Shown piece by piece: positions 8,272 to 16,980 of a DNA stretch of 64,000 nucleotides. Origin of the DNA: JAFNAG01 sp963721405 (lineage in GTDB: Bacteria > Acidobacteriota > UBA6911). The position numbers and the translations under genes are program-made. The stretch lies in assembly GCA_963721405.1 (NCBI GenBank), contig CAVRJA010000010.1:157861-221860 (forward strand), read 5' to 3'. The notes under the pieces are model-generated. The model was not told the origin of the DNA. It searched no databases and saw only the letters and a list, made by a program, of their open reading frames with translations. The first letter of the stretch is position 1. Each line of letters begins with the position of its first letter.

Positions 8272-9016
8272 CCTGAACTCTCAACTCGACAAGATTGGAT
8301 TGCGGGCCATGACGCAAAACCTCGACGACTTCATCGCCCGTGCCACGACAGGACGATGGTCTCCCTACGTGCTGCTGGAGCATCTGGCGCAGATGGAAGC
8401 GGACGATCGCTCACGCCGCAGCCTCGAACGCCGCCTGGGCCGGGCCGGAATCAAGAAGTTCAAACCCATGGCCGACTTCGACTGGAACTGGCCCAAGAAG
8501 ATCGAGCGCGATGTCATCGAGCGCGCCCTAACCCTCGACTTCATCAAGGAAGCGCGCAACCTCGTGCTGATCGGGAATAACGGCCTGGGAAAGTCCATGA
8601 TCGCCAAGAATGTCTGTCATGCGGCGGTCCTGGCCGGATACTCCGTATTGTTCCGCTCCGCCTCCGCCATCATCGAGGACCTGCAGTGCGAATCCCCGGC
8701 CGCCCGCAGAAGGAAACTGCGCACCTATGGAAACGCCGGACTGGTCTGCGTCGATGAGGTCGGCTATCTGTCCTATGACGACAATGCCGCGGACCTCCTC
8801 TACGAAGTCATCAACCGCCGCTACGAACGCCGGTCGGTCATTGTGACCACCAATCGAGGCTTCAAGGAATGGAACGAAGTCTTCCCCAATGCCTCCTGCA
8901 TCGTCACGCTGGTCGACCGGCTCACGCATCACGCAGATGTGACCCGGGTCGAAGGCGAAAGCTATCGCCTCCGCGAGAGCGAACTGGAGGCCGCAGCGAG
9001 GAGGAAAAAGAAATGA
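8237..9016 (+). CDS. istB: IS21 helper ATPase IstB
   Basis: 259 aa AAA+ protein that assists IstA. The start at 8237 (MSLPKTTTPTSS) lies inside the end of istA; the longer reading from 8075 is an istA shadow. Walker A is GNNGLGKSMI (~112-121) and Walker B LVCVDEVGYL (~168). The tail holds the expected IVTLVDRLTHHADV segment with the sensor arginine region. It appears intact. Confidence 0.95.
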   Translation: MSLPKTTTPTSSLNSQLDKIGLRAMTQNLDDFIARATTGRWSPYVLLEHLAQMEADDRSRRSLERRLGRAGIKKFKPMADFDWNWPKKIERDVIERALTLDFIKEARNLVLIGNNGLGKSMIAKNVCHAAVLAGYSVLFRSASAIIEDLQCESPAARRRKLRTYGNAGLVCVDEVGYLSYDDNAADLLYEVINRRYERRSVIVTTNRGFKEWNEVFPNASCIVTLVDRLTHHADVTRVEGESYRLRESELEAAARRKKK

Positions 9017-9372
9017 TCGAGCATGATTCGCAAATGGACCCTGATGCCTATATATCGGCGGTTCTGAATTTGTACCTCCAACTGCCTGAGACACCCTCGA
9101 GAGCGGGGCCTTATGACCGCAACACTGCTATCGACTTTTACAGACGTCGCATCACGCTTTTTACGGCCGAGGGTGCGATGCTGCTTGCTTCCTTGAGAAG
9201 GTTGGGAAGGCCCGCGGATTACCCGCCCCTAACGCCTATACGCTCCCTGGCCTACTTCAAGTCGACAGTCGAGGAGTTACTCGTCCAGCCGATCCCCGAC
9301 GATTATCTCAAGTATTTACGCAAAAAGGTGCGAGCTCTGGGCGGGGAGAAACAGGTCAAAAAATGCGGCTGA
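9013..9372 (+). CDS. Small protein coupled to istB
   Basis: 119 aa starting in the ATGA overlap with the istB stop, and lying inside the IS ends. It is a soluble, helical-looking protein with no recognisable motif: MIEHDSQMDPDAYISAVLNL at the start and a basic end. The tight coupling and position argue that it is an element gene rather than a chance ORF. Function unknown. Confidence 0.6.
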   Translation: MIEHDSQMDPDAYISAVLNLYLQLPETPSRAGPYDRNTAIDFYRRRITLFTAEGAMLLASLRRLGRPADYPPLTPIRSLAYFKSTVEELLVQPIPDDYLKYLRKKVRALGGEKQVKKCG

Positions 9373-9416
9373 TCGGCATCTGTCCAAAAACCTACGTTTT
9401 TTCATGATCGGCAACA
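9369..9416 (-). repeat. IS21 right inverted repeat
   Basis: Read on the minus strand it begins TGTTGCCGATCAT and contains ACGTAGGTTTTTGGACAGAT, matching the left end. The permease fragment begins directly outside it. Confidence 0.75.
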
Positions 9417-9865
9417 CCTTGATAGATCTCGGTGCCAGTGTCGGAGTGATAGCCAAGTGAAACCAGTCGGGCTGATTCCGGGAAAGGCAGCGGACGCAAG
9501 AGCAGCCGGTCTACAAGGCTGAAGATCGAGGTGTTGACTCCGATTCCCAAGGCGAGCGTCAGCACAACAACCATCGTGAATCCGCGATTTCGTCTCAGCA
9601 TGCGCGCCGCATAGCGGAGGTCCTGTACCAGCCTCTCGATCGATCCCCAACCCCACATCTCCATGGCTGCCTCCTTCAGAAGCGTAAAATTCCCGAACTG
9701 GCGCTTTGCGGCATTTCGCGCCTCGGCAGTATCCATCCCGTGCCGGCGGTTCTCCTCGGCCTGCGTGTCCAGGTGGAACTGCATCTCCTCCTCGAGGTCG
9801 CGGTCGAAGCGGTCTCGGCGGAAGAGAACCGACAGCCTTCGGCCTAACTCGCGAATCCACACCAT
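9417..9865 (-). pseudogene. ADOP permease, N-terminal fragment cut by IS21
   Basis: The fragment keeps the cytoplasmic lead (residues with TAEARNAAKRQFGNF), the first transmembrane segment block MLRRNRGFTMVVVLTLALGIG and the motif SIFSLVDRLLLRPLPF. It then ends at the IS21 boundary after GTEIYQGV. The ATG at 9865 follows AAAGGAG at the usual spacing. It lies 16 nt after a PadR gene on the same strand, the normal PadR-permease order, so the PadR at 9882 has lost its partner. Confidence 0.85.
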
Positions 9866-9881
9866 AGCCACTCCTTTCAGG

Positions 9882-10232
9882 TCATGCCGGCTCGATCACC
9901 CGCACGATGGCTTGCATGACCCTGGTGAAGTCGGAAACCTCGGTGGCCAGTTGTTTCCGCCCCTGCGGTGTGAGGTGGTAGACGCGTGCCCGCCGCTTCG
10001 GACCCGCCGGAACCCACTCGGCGGTAATCCACCCTTTCGCGAGCATCCGCTGCAGGGCAGGGTAGAGCGATCCTTCCTCGACCTGGAGCACGTCGTCCGA
10101 CATGCGTTTGATCTGCTGGGCGATGGCGTAGCCGTGCAGCGGACCGTGCGCCAGCGTCTTGAGGATCAGCATGTAGAGCGTGCCGGGCGGAATCTCTGTG
10201 CGTGAATGTGCGGCTTCCCTGTGCACAGACAT
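9882..10232 (-). CDS. PadR-family transcriptional regulator
   Basis: About 116 aa, winged helix. Diagnostic PadR blocks are GTLYMLILKTLAHGPLHGYAIAQQI, EGSLYPALQRMLAKGWI and RARVYHLTPQGRKQL. The assigned ATG at 10232 lies only 8 nt from the predicted -10 box, so the message may be leaderless, or the true start is the GTG at 10226. The downstream permease is a fragment. An intact permease starts divergently at 10530 and has no PadR of its own on that strand, so this regulator may serve it. A CTATGCATAG palindrome covers the promoter. Confidence 0.85.
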   Translation of the reverse strand: MSVHREAAHSRTEIPPGTLYMLILKTLAHGPLHGYAIAQQIKRMSDDVLQVEEGSLYPALQRMLAKGWITAEWVPAGPKRRARVYHLTPQGRKQLATEVSDFTRVMQAIVRVIEPA

Positions 10233-10233
10233 G

Positions 10234-10268
10234 CTATGCATAGTAGAGCCTAGGCGATTAAGGGTCAA
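10234..10268 (-). promoter_or_regulatory. Promoter and PadR operator candidate
   Basis: On the minus strand: -35 TTGACC (10268-10263), a 17-nt spacer and -10 TACTAT (10245-10240). The palindrome CTATGCATAG (10234-10243) overlaps the -10, a good position for autorepression by PadR. Confidence 0.6.
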
Positions 10269-10419
10269 GCGAAAAAGTGGGGAGTGTATCGGCAAGATTC
10301 AACTCAAGGCTAAACCGGATGCGATCTCTGGCCGGCGAAGATAGAATGGCGGCAACACCACGACCAGAAATCAGGGCAGGAAGTATACTTGAACCAGTGA
10401 TAGTGGAATCTTATATTGC

Positions 10420-10461
10420 TATCCAATACGACTTGTGGCATCCTCGATATGGTTATCCAAT
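10420..10461 (+). repeat. Direct repeat upstream of permease
   Basis: TATCCAATA occurs at 10420-10428 and 10453-10461 (33-nt pitch, about three helical turns) upstream of the permease at 10530. It could be an operator; nothing else supports this. Confidence 0.3.
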
Positions 10462-10529
10462 ATGAAAGCCGTGAGCCGCCAAGCAAGCGCGCGGCAAGCG
10501 AGGCTCGGGTCTTGCGGGGAGGAGCATTG

Positions 10530-13142
10530 ATGAGACGGTTGCGCGTCTGGTTTTTGCGCCTGGCAGGTTTGTTCAACAAGGAGCGGCGAGAACGGGAGCT
10601 GGCGGAGGAAATCGAAAGTCACCTCCGGCTGCACATCCAGGACAACCTGCAGTCCGGCATGACTCCTGAAGAGGCGCGTCGGGACGCGGTGATCAGGCTT
10701 GGCGGGATAGAGCCGACCAAGGAGATCTGCCGGGACCGGCGTGGCGTTCCCGTTCTGGAGGCACTCATGCAGGATCTCGGCTTTGGCGTGCGCATGTTGC
10801 GCAGGAATCCCGGATTTGCCGCCATCGCCGTGGTGACGCTGGCGCTCGGCATTGGCGCCAACACTGCGGTCTTCAGTATCGTGAACGGTGTGCTGCTCAG
10901 GCCGCTGCCCTTCCGGGGCCCGGCCCAGTTGGTGGTGATCGGCGAGTGGAACCCGCACGTTGCCAGCCAGGCCGTCGGCGCCTCCTATCTGAACTTCGAT
11001 GACTGGAGGCGGCAGAACCATGTCTTTGATAACATGGCTGCCTGCCGCGACCTGCGGATGACTTTGGTGGGCAGGGGCGAACCGCAGCGAGTAACCGGCA
11101 TGGGCGTCAGTTCCGCTTTCTTTCCGCTCCTCGGCGTCGAGGCATACCTGGGCCGCACGCTGGCGCCTGAAGATGAGAACGCCGGCCGGCAAACCGCGGT
11201 CGTGATCAGTTACGGTTTCTATCAGAAGCTGTTCAGCGGCGCCCGGAGCGTGCTGGGGCAGACACTCGTCCTCAACAACATTCCGCGCACGATTGTCGGC
11301 GTTCTGCCGCGCGGTTTCCGGTTTCTTCAGGACGTTGATTGCTACACGCCGCTCGATGTTCCTGCCCAGGCCCGGCAGATCCGGGGAATTCGATTTCTCC
11401 GCGTCATCGCGCGGTTGAAGCCGGGGGTCTCGCTCCTGCGGGCGCAGTCGGACATGGACGGGATTGCGCAGCACCTGGCGCAGGATTACGCGAAATACGA
11501 TGAAGGCTGGGGCGTCTCCCTGGTCTCACTCGAGGACAAGGTTGTCGGCCACGTCCGCCACGGCCTGCTGGTCCTTCTTGGCACCGTGGGTTTTGTCCTG
11601 CTAATTGCGTGCGCCAACGTGGCGAATCTGCTGTTATCGCGCGGAGCGGCAAGGGGGAAGGAAATCGCGCTCCGGGTTGCGCTGGGCGCAGGCAGGGCTC
11701 GTGTGGTAGTCATGTTGTTGCTGGAAAGCTTGCTGCTGGCGACGGTCAGCGCTGTGGCGGCGCTCGCCCTGGCCTTCACGAGTCTCGAGTTGCTGCGCTC
11801 GCTCGCCCCCACAAACCTCCCGCGGCTGGATGAGGTCAGCCTGGATGGGCGCGTGCTGGGCTTTACCCTGCTCGTGACTCTGGTGACGGGGCTGCTGTTC
11901 GGCTCGGCTCCGGCCCGGCAGGCCGCACGCGTCAACCTGCTGGAGACGCTCAAAGAAGGTGAGCGGAGATCGTCGTGCGGCCGTTCGCGGCTGCGCGGGT
12001 TTCTTACCGTTTCCGAGGTGGCCATCACTCTGGTTTTGCTCATTGCGGCGGGTCTGCTGGGCCGCAGTTTCCTCCGGCTGCTTTCCGTGAATCCGGGGTA
12101 TCGGACCGAAAAAGTGCTCTCCCTCGAACTCTCCTTGCCACAGTACAAATACCCGCAGGATTTTCAGCAGGCCGAGTTCTTCCGCACACTGCTGGATCGA
12201 GCACAGGCACTGCCTGGGGTGCGCTCGATCGCCTTGACGAGCGCGGTGCCGCTCAGCGGCAACGAATCAAGAAACTCCTTCGCCATTGAAGGCCGCAAGA
12301 CCGACGAAGCGGAATGGGCGGCGCTGTGGTCTGTCACCCCCGACTACTTTCGCACCCTGGGGATTCCGATCCTGCAGGGCCGCAGCTTCGGCGAACAGGA
12401 CACCAAGGGAGCGCCTGAGGTGGCGATCATCAACGAAGGCCTGGCCCGGAAATACTGGCCGAACCGAGACGCGATCGGGAAACGAATCCTGTTCGGTGAT
12501 ACCGGGCCGACGGTCGTTGGGGTAGTAGGCAATGTGAAACAGACCGGGCTCGCCGACAAGGATGAGCCCGAGATGTACCTGCCTTACTGGCAGGATCCGG
12601 GGCCGGTCATGACGCTGGTGGCGGAGACAGAGGGGGACCCGCTCGATCTCGTCGCGCCGCTGCGCGCCCTGGTGCGAGCGGTCGACAAGGATCAGCCGAT
12701 CGAACACATCCAGACCATGGAGGATCTGCTGGCCCGCTCGGTGGCGGAACCGCGCCAGCTGACCCTCCTGGTAGGCGTCTTCTCCTTGCTTTCCCTCGTC
12801 CTGGTCGCGGTGGGGATCTATGGCGTTATTTCGTACTCGGTCAGCCAGCGCACGCACGAGATCGGCATCCGCATGGCGCTGGGAGCACGGCGGCAGGACG
12901 TCTTTCTGCTGATTATCGGTCAAGGAACAAGACACACATTTCTTGGAATTGCGATCGGCGTGGCTGCATCTTTCGGCCTCACGCGTATCATGGCGGGCTT
13001 GCTCTATGGCATAGAGGCGGGCGATCCGGTCACATTCGCAGGAGTCGCGGCCCTGGTCGTGGCGGTCGCACTCGCGGCATGTTATTTCCCGGCTTGGCGA
13101 GCGATGCGCGTCGATCCGGTGGTCGCGCTGCGATACGAGTAG
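10530..13142 (+). CDS. ADOP-family (duplicated MacB/FtsX) permease
   Basis: 870 aa. Order: cytoplasmic lead with TPEEARRDAVIRLGG and KEICRD (~45-70), TM1 block MLRRNPGFAAIAVVTLALGIG (~88-110), first MacB periplasmic domain, first FtsX domain with GFVLLIACANVANLLLSRGA and EIALRVALGAGRARVV (~350-395), second periplasmic domain, second FtsX domain with THEIGIRMALGARRQDVF (~770) and final RVDPVVALRYE. GGGGAGGAG precedes the ATG at 10530. Like other ADOPs it has no adjacent ATPase, so the transported substrate and energy source are unknown. It is divergent from the PadR at 9882. Confidence 0.9.
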   Translation: MRRLRVWFLRLAGLFNKERRERELAEEIESHLRLHIQDNLQSGMTPEEARRDAVIRLGGIEPTKEICRDRRGVPVLEALMQDLGFGVRMLRRNPGFAAIAVVTLALGIGANTAVFSIVNGVLLRPLPFRGPAQLVVIGEWNPHVASQAVGASYLNFDDWRRQNHVFDNMAACRDLRMTLVGRGEPQRVTGMGVSSAFFPLLGVEAYLGRTLAPEDENAGRQTAVVISYGFYQKLFSGARSVLGQTLVLNNIPRTIVGVLPRGFRFLQDVDCYTPLDVPAQARQIRGIRFLRVIARLKPGVSLLRAQSDMDGIAQHLAQDYAKYDEGWGVSLVSLEDKVVGHVRHGLLVLLGTVGFVLLIACANVANLLLSRGAARGKEIALRVALGAGRARVVVMLLLESLLLATVSAVAALALAFTSLELLRSLAPTNLPRLDEVSLDGRVLGFTLLVTLVTGLLFGSAPARQAARVNLLETLKEGERRSSCGRSRLRGFLTVSEVAITLVLLIAAGLLGRSFLRLLSVNPGYRTEKVLSLELSLPQYKYPQDFQQAEFFRTLLDRAQALPGVRSIALTSAVPLSGNESRNSFAIEGRKTDEAEWAALWSVTPDYFRTLGIPILQGRSFGEQDTKGAPEVAIINEGLARKYWPNRDAIGKRILFGDTGPTVVGVVGNVKQTGLADKDEPEMYLPYWQDPGPVMTLVAETEGDPLDLVAPLRALVRAVDKDQPIEHIQTMEDLLARSVAEPRQLTLLVGVFSLLSLVLVAVGIYGVISYSVSQRTHEIGIRMALGARRQDVFLLIIGQGTRHTFLGIAIGVAASFGLTRIMAGLLYGIEAGDPVTFAGVAALVVAVALAACYFPAWRAMRVDPVVALRYE

Positions 13143-13269
13143 CTCCGTCCTTTTCGAGCGGCAACCACGGGTGGGCGCGCGCGGGCCAAAAGGAGCAGTT
13201 CGCTGCTGGTACCATCTGATTTCCAATGGGACAGGGACATTCTCTACATGACCATCCAGTAGGAGAGTT

Positions 13270-13614
13270 ATGAGCGACAAGGCAGATGTCTGGCAGGGTA
13301 CTTTAGCCCTGATGGCGCTGAAGACCCTGGAAACGATGGGGCCCCTCCACGGATATGGGATCGCGCGCCGAATCGAGCAGACGAGCGGCAACCGGTTGTC
13401 CGTCAATTATGGAACGATCTATCCGGCCCTGCTGAAACTGGAACAGGAAGGATACGTCGTCTCCGCATGGGGCGTGTCGGATAACAACCGCAGGGCAAAG
13501 TATTATCGGCTTACGCGCGCGGGCAGGAAGCAACTCGAAAGAGAAACACGGGATTGGCAACAGACGACCGCGATCCTGGCGCGGTTCCTGTCCCCCAACG
13601 AGGAGCCCTCATGA
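13270..13614 (+). CDS. PadR-family regulator, orphaned
   Basis: 114 aa with the PadR core WQGTLALMALKTLETMGPLHGYGIARRIEQ, GTIYPALLKLEQEGYV and RAKYYRLTRAGRKQL. Its stop overlaps an ATG that opens a 30-codon reading frame beginning MRRLRVAI, the typical start of an ADOP permease, so the partner permease has been lost just after its start. The sequence is closest in the window to the PadR at 29319-29663, sharing the ADVWQGTL/NDVWQGTL start and the DNNR(R/K)AK(Y/F)YRLT block. Confidence 0.85.
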   Translation: MSDKADVWQGTLALMALKTLETMGPLHGYGIARRIEQTSGNRLSVNYGTIYPALLKLEQEGYVVSAWGVSDNNRRAKYYRLTRAGRKQLERETRDWQQTTAILARFLSPNEEPS

Positions 13615-13703
13615 GACGCCTTCGTGTCGCAATATCGGCCGGCGCGTGGCTCGTTGCCTGGATGAACCCCCGGCCTTGCCGTTTGAGACCTGGGACGCCT
13701 TAA
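13611..13703 (+). pseudogene. Stub of an ADOP permease start
   Basis: 30 codons beginning MRRLRVAISAGAWLVAW in the usual 4-nt overlap with PadR; homology ends after about 7 codons. It marks a deletion junction between the permease start and the region now holding the AraC gene. Confidence 0.45.
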
Positions 13704-13786
13704 GACATCCAACGAATGATCTAATCTGGAGATGTCTTGGACGGCCACAAGGAGTGTCGACGCCGGAACAAGCGGAAAGTGATATC

Positions 13787-14644
13787 ATGCTACCTTGGGT
13801 GGCTAGAACGCACATGAAAAACCTCACGAGGACACTCCCTTTCGGGCAGTTATATGGGGATGTCTTGCGCAGTCGTGTGGTCGCTGATTTTACGTTGACA
13901 GAAACTGTCTATCCTCCAAATCTCGAGCTTCCGAGGCACTCCCATGAAGGCGCCTATTTTTGCCTTGTCATGCAGGGCGCCTACACCGAGTCTTATGGAA
14001 AACAGACCCGCTTGTGCAGGCCCACCGCTTTGATATTCCATCCCCCAGCCGAAGTGCATTCCGATCGTTTTCACCGGACTGGGGGGAGATGCCTTAATAT
14101 TCAGATGGGCCCAGGTTGGCTCAGGCGTGTAGCAGAGCCATCGCTGAACCTGGACCGTGCCTTTCACGTTCAGGCCGGAGAACTATCCCATCTGGCTGTG
14201 AGGCTGAGCAGAGAGTTTCGGTCAGCGGACGAGGCTTCCACCTTGGCGATTGAAGGCCTCATTCTCGAAATCCTGGCCGAAGCGGCCAGAAACCTCGTGC
14301 TTGGTTCCTGCCGCAGACCTCCGACCTGGCTGGAACCGGTGCGCGAGGCACTTCACAGCCGATTTTCCGAGCGCCAGACGCTCACAGACCTCGCTGAACT
14401 TGCCGGCGTACACCCCGTCCATCTGGCGCGCGAGTTTCGCAAGAACTTTGGCTGCACCATAGGCGAATACGTGCGCCATCTCCGAATCGAGTTCGCTTGC
14501 CGCCAGCTTTCGGCACCGGCGATGTCTCTCGTTGAAATCGCCGGGGCTGCCGGCTTCTCCCACCAGGCTCACTTCACCAGAATCTTTAAACAAATCGTCG
14601 GCATCTCGCCGGGACGATACCGGGCGGCCGCTCGCTTGCGCTAA
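13787..14644 (+). CDS. AraC-family transcriptional regulator
   Basis: 285 aa from the ATG at 13787 (GGAAAG upstream; a second ATG at 13814 is possible). Residues ~25-110 form a cupin-like sensor domain (ELPRHSHEGAYFCLVMQGAY, with PRHSHE metal- or ligand-type histidines). The last ~100 residues hold two helix-turn-helix units: LTDLAELAGVHPVHLAREFRK and LVEIAGAAGFSHQAHFTRIFK, ending GISPGRYR. The gene for a secreted thioredoxin-like protein follows 63 nt downstream in the same direction and may be its target. The inducing ligand is unknown. Confidence 0.9.
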   Translation: MLPWVARTHMKNLTRTLPFGQLYGDVLRSRVVADFTLTETVYPPNLELPRHSHEGAYFCLVMQGAYTESYGKQTRLCRPTALIFHPPAEVHSDRFHRTGGRCLNIQMGPGWLRRVAEPSLNLDRAFHVQAGELSHLAVRLSREFRSADEASTLAIEGLILEILAEAARNLVLGSCRRPPTWLEPVREALHSRFSERQTLTDLAELAGVHPVHLAREFRKNFGCTIGEYVRHLRIEFACRQLSAPAMSLVEIAGAAGFSHQAHFTRIFKQIVGISPGRYRAAARLR

Positions 14645-14707
14645 CTGCGGACAAAAACGCTAATCCGTTGAAATACGGCATAAGGAATTTCGGGTAACCT
14701 TTCTTTC

Positions 14708-16270
14708 ATGAGGACGCGTCTTCCCGCTCTGATCGGTTCATTCGTCTGGATGGTCAGCCTGTGGCAGGGTGTGAATGGCGTCTTCGCCCAGCAGCAAACC
14801 ACCATCGCAGGGAAGATCTTGGGGCATGGGGGCGAAGCGTTGCCCAAAGCCCATGTTCATCTCGTGCGGCCGAACCAGGGAAAGGCGTTCACTACTGTCG
14901 AAGCTGCGGAAGATGGGAGCTATAATCTCGTTACCAACGAAACGGGACTGTTCTTCGCCCAGTTTACAGGCGTAAACCATGAGAAGCACGAAGTGCCGCT
15001 CTGGATCGAGAAACCCGGCGAGATCAATCTCGACGTGCAGCTCGGCACCTATGAGTATGCCGGTGATTTCAGCGGCGTCAAAGTAATCGGCAGTTTCAAC
15101 AAGCTCTCACCTCAACCGGCAAGGCCCATGGCAAGGCAGTCCGACGGCACCTACCTCGCAGAGTTCGATGCCGGAGAAGAGGCGTTTTCCTATCAGCTTG
15201 CGGGCGTAACCAAGGACGGCAGCAGCGTAAACGGGACGCAATCGGAAGACTATGTCTATGACGGCGGCGGAGGCTACCGATCCACAGTGAAGTCGAGGAA
15301 CAGCCGGGTGAGGATTGTTTTTGATCCCCGAAAGCTCGCCCCGGCGGGGACAGAGGCTCGGGTTCGTTTTGGCGATAAGAATTCGAAGTTAGCCAGGTTC
15401 ACCGCGATTTATGCTGAATTGTTGGGGCGTCGTAACTCCTTCAGCGCCGCTTTCGCGGCCTACAAAAGAGGAGGCAAGCCCGCATATTCCTTCAATTATG
15501 GCTGGGCTCCCTTTCTTTCCGGCCTATCGACGCAGATAAGAGCGGAAACCGATCCCTTCCTCAGACAGGCTCTCCTGTTCAGCTATCTCGATTTGGGATA
15601 TGGTGCCTATGGCGCCCCGCTGGACCGAGCTACGGCGCAGAAGGCGCTTGCCGAAATTCCTCCGACTTCTCCGCTCTGGTCGATTGAGCCGGACCTCATT
15701 GGCGTCGCGCTGGAGAACTCCGGGCAACCGGAACGGTACACAAGGTATCTTCAGCAAATCGTCGAAAATCATCCCGATCAATGGATCAGGACAAAAGCCA
15801 GGAAAGACTATGCTCCGGATCGCAATATCATGGTTGGCAAAGCCCTTCCGGCATTCTCTTTTCTCTCAATGGATGATCCCACGGCCTTTTACACCAACGA
15901 GAGCCTGAGAGGCAAAATCCTGTTGATCGACTTTTGGTCAACATGGTGCAAGCCGTGCGTGGAGGAAATAGAGAATCTGCAAGCGGCATACCAGAGATAC
16001 AAGCGGAGAGGATTTGAAATTCTCAGCCTCTCTTTTGACGACAAGATTGAAACTGTGATCAAGTTTCGTCAGGGGAAATGGAAAATGCCATGGCTGAACT
16101 CGTTCGTTTCCGGCGGGTTCGGCAGCGAAGCAATAGAGAAGTTCGAGATTTCCGGCATACCGCGGCCGATCCTGGTAGACCGAACCGGCAAAATAATTGC
16201 GATGGGAAATGACCTCCGCGGGCTAAAACTCGACAGAATCCTGAGCCGAGTTATGGGCGCCGAGAAATAG
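14708..16270 (+). CDS. Exported TlpA/ResA-like thioredoxin-fold protein with N-terminal beta domain
   Basis: 520 aa. A signal peptide (residues 1-27, hydrophobic core then VFAQQQ) directs export. Residues ~30-110 resemble a carboxypeptidase-regulatory-like beta sandwich (TIAGKILGHGGEALPKAHVHLV). A helical middle follows, and then a thioredoxin domain from ~375 with the redox motif WCKPC (~414-418), the FEISGIPRPILVDRTGKI block with the cis-proline after GI, and a normal end. The expected role is disulfide reduction or exchange in the periplasm, on unknown substrates. This multi-domain type is common in Acidobacteriota and Bacteroidota. Possibly controlled by the AraC gene upstream. Confidence 0.85.
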   Translation: MRTRLPALIGSFVWMVSLWQGVNGVFAQQQTTIAGKILGHGGEALPKAHVHLVRPNQGKAFTTVEAAEDGSYNLVTNETGLFFAQFTGVNHEKHEVPLWIEKPGEINLDVQLGTYEYAGDFSGVKVIGSFNKLSPQPARPMARQSDGTYLAEFDAGEEAFSYQLAGVTKDGSSVNGTQSEDYVYDGGGGYRSTVKSRNSRVRIVFDPRKLAPAGTEARVRFGDKNSKLARFTAIYAELLGRRNSFSAAFAAYKRGGKPAYSFNYGWAPFLSGLSTQIRAETDPFLRQALLFSYLDLGYGAYGAPLDRATAQKALAEIPPTSPLWSIEPDLIGVALENSGQPERYTRYLQQIVENHPDQWIRTKARKDYAPDRNIMVGKALPAFSFLSMDDPTAFYTNESLRGKILLIDFWSTWCKPCVEEIENLQAAYQRYKRRGFEILSLSFDDKIETVIKFRQGKWKMPWLNSFVSGGFGSEAIEKFEISGIPRPILVDRTGKIIAMGNDLRGLKLDRILSRVMGAEK

Positions 16271-16329
16271 GAGACAGGGAAGCAAGGAGCATTTCGTCCG
16301 AATGGGGCACCAGCCCTCCGGGCGGTCGA

Positions 16330-16440
16330 ATTGGCATGGCGAATACCAAACTTCACCTCCAACTCCAAGGCGATTCGATCCTCGACGTACTCCGGATGAT
16401 CGGAGGATATCTGCCGGATGAAGTGAATATGTTCATTTGC
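16330..16440 (-). pseudogene. Fragment of an rve-type transposase
   Basis: The minus strand encodes HIHFIRQISSDHPEYVEDRI and then ALELEVKFGIRHA, which matches the helical segment before the DDE core of many integrase-core transposases (pattern IRxxxxxxPxWGxxRIxxEL). No start, no catalytic core; the reading frame on either side is unrelated. Short and degenerate, so the call is tentative. Confidence 0.4.
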
Positions 16441-16708
16441 AATGCCCGGTCTGCCTGGCCTGCTCTGAGATTTCTTCCGCCAGAACTCCCGAGACTTCCT
16501 CCCGATCGATGTCCCTGATGGTAATCTCGTCGGCGATTTGGTTCTCCCAGCGCCGTCGGCTGTGGGCTCGGTCGAGCAATAGGGCCTCGAAACGTTCCTG
16601 CGACATCCGCCGTGTTGTATTGCCAATGCGCTCGAACGCACGGCCGTCATAGGCGCACGGCACCGAATCGCTCGTCCCCGCGACATCGTGCAATGTCTGC
16701 TCAATCAC
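16433..16708 (-). pseudogene. AlbA-like (Schlafen-type) DNA-binding protein, internal fragment
   Basis: The 91-aa reading contains GRAFERIGNTTRRMSQERFE and then ALLLDRAHSRRRWENQ. This is the signature of the AlbA_2/Schlafen ATP-binding-type domain found in putative regulators. The segment SDSVPCAYDGRAF just before it fits the preceding strand. Neither the N-terminal start of the domain nor the winged-helix C-terminus is present, and homology stops near SGVLAEEI, next to the transposase fragment. Confidence 0.55.
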
Positions 16709-16939
16709 CTGTTGGCCGATCTAGACCAAATACGACCCAAATCGAGAACCATGCTCCGAACACCCTTGGTATTGTTGGGTGAAATTTCCGGGCAGAAAAC
16801 ATATATGTGTATAACGATGTGGGCCGATGCCCGGGGCTGTGCTCCAACTGCCCCGTCGGGGCGGAACATCCTGGCAGGCGCGCGCTTCGTCACAGAAACT
16901 ATCTGATCCAAAAAATTCACTTGCTTCGGGATCCCTGCT

Positions 16940-16965
16940 TGGTTTACTCTAGGCATAGACCAAAC
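16940..16965. promoter_or_regulatory. Inverted repeat before PadR gene
   Basis: TTGGTTT and AGACCAA, separated by about 10 nt, form an inverted repeat with one wobble mismatch just upstream of the PadR start at 16981. It is a candidate autorepression operator; the promoter hexamers here are weak. Confidence 0.35.
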
Positions 16966-16980
16966 AAGTATTGGGAGCCT

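Larger units (their letters stand above)
6084..9416 (+). mobile_element. IS21-family insertion sequence
   Basis: A complete element of about 3.33 kb carrying a zinc-finger-like ORF, istA, istB and a trailing ORF. The ends begin TGT and finish ACA and share TGT-CGATCAT, a 7-nt gap, CGTAG, TTTTTG, ACAGAT and CCGA in inverted orientation. No convincing target duplication is seen: the left flank is GCGAGAAA and the right CCTTGATA. Its right end cuts a minus-strand ADOP permease, and the missing half of that permease is not on the left. Deletion or recombination has therefore occurred since insertion. Confidence 0.85.
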
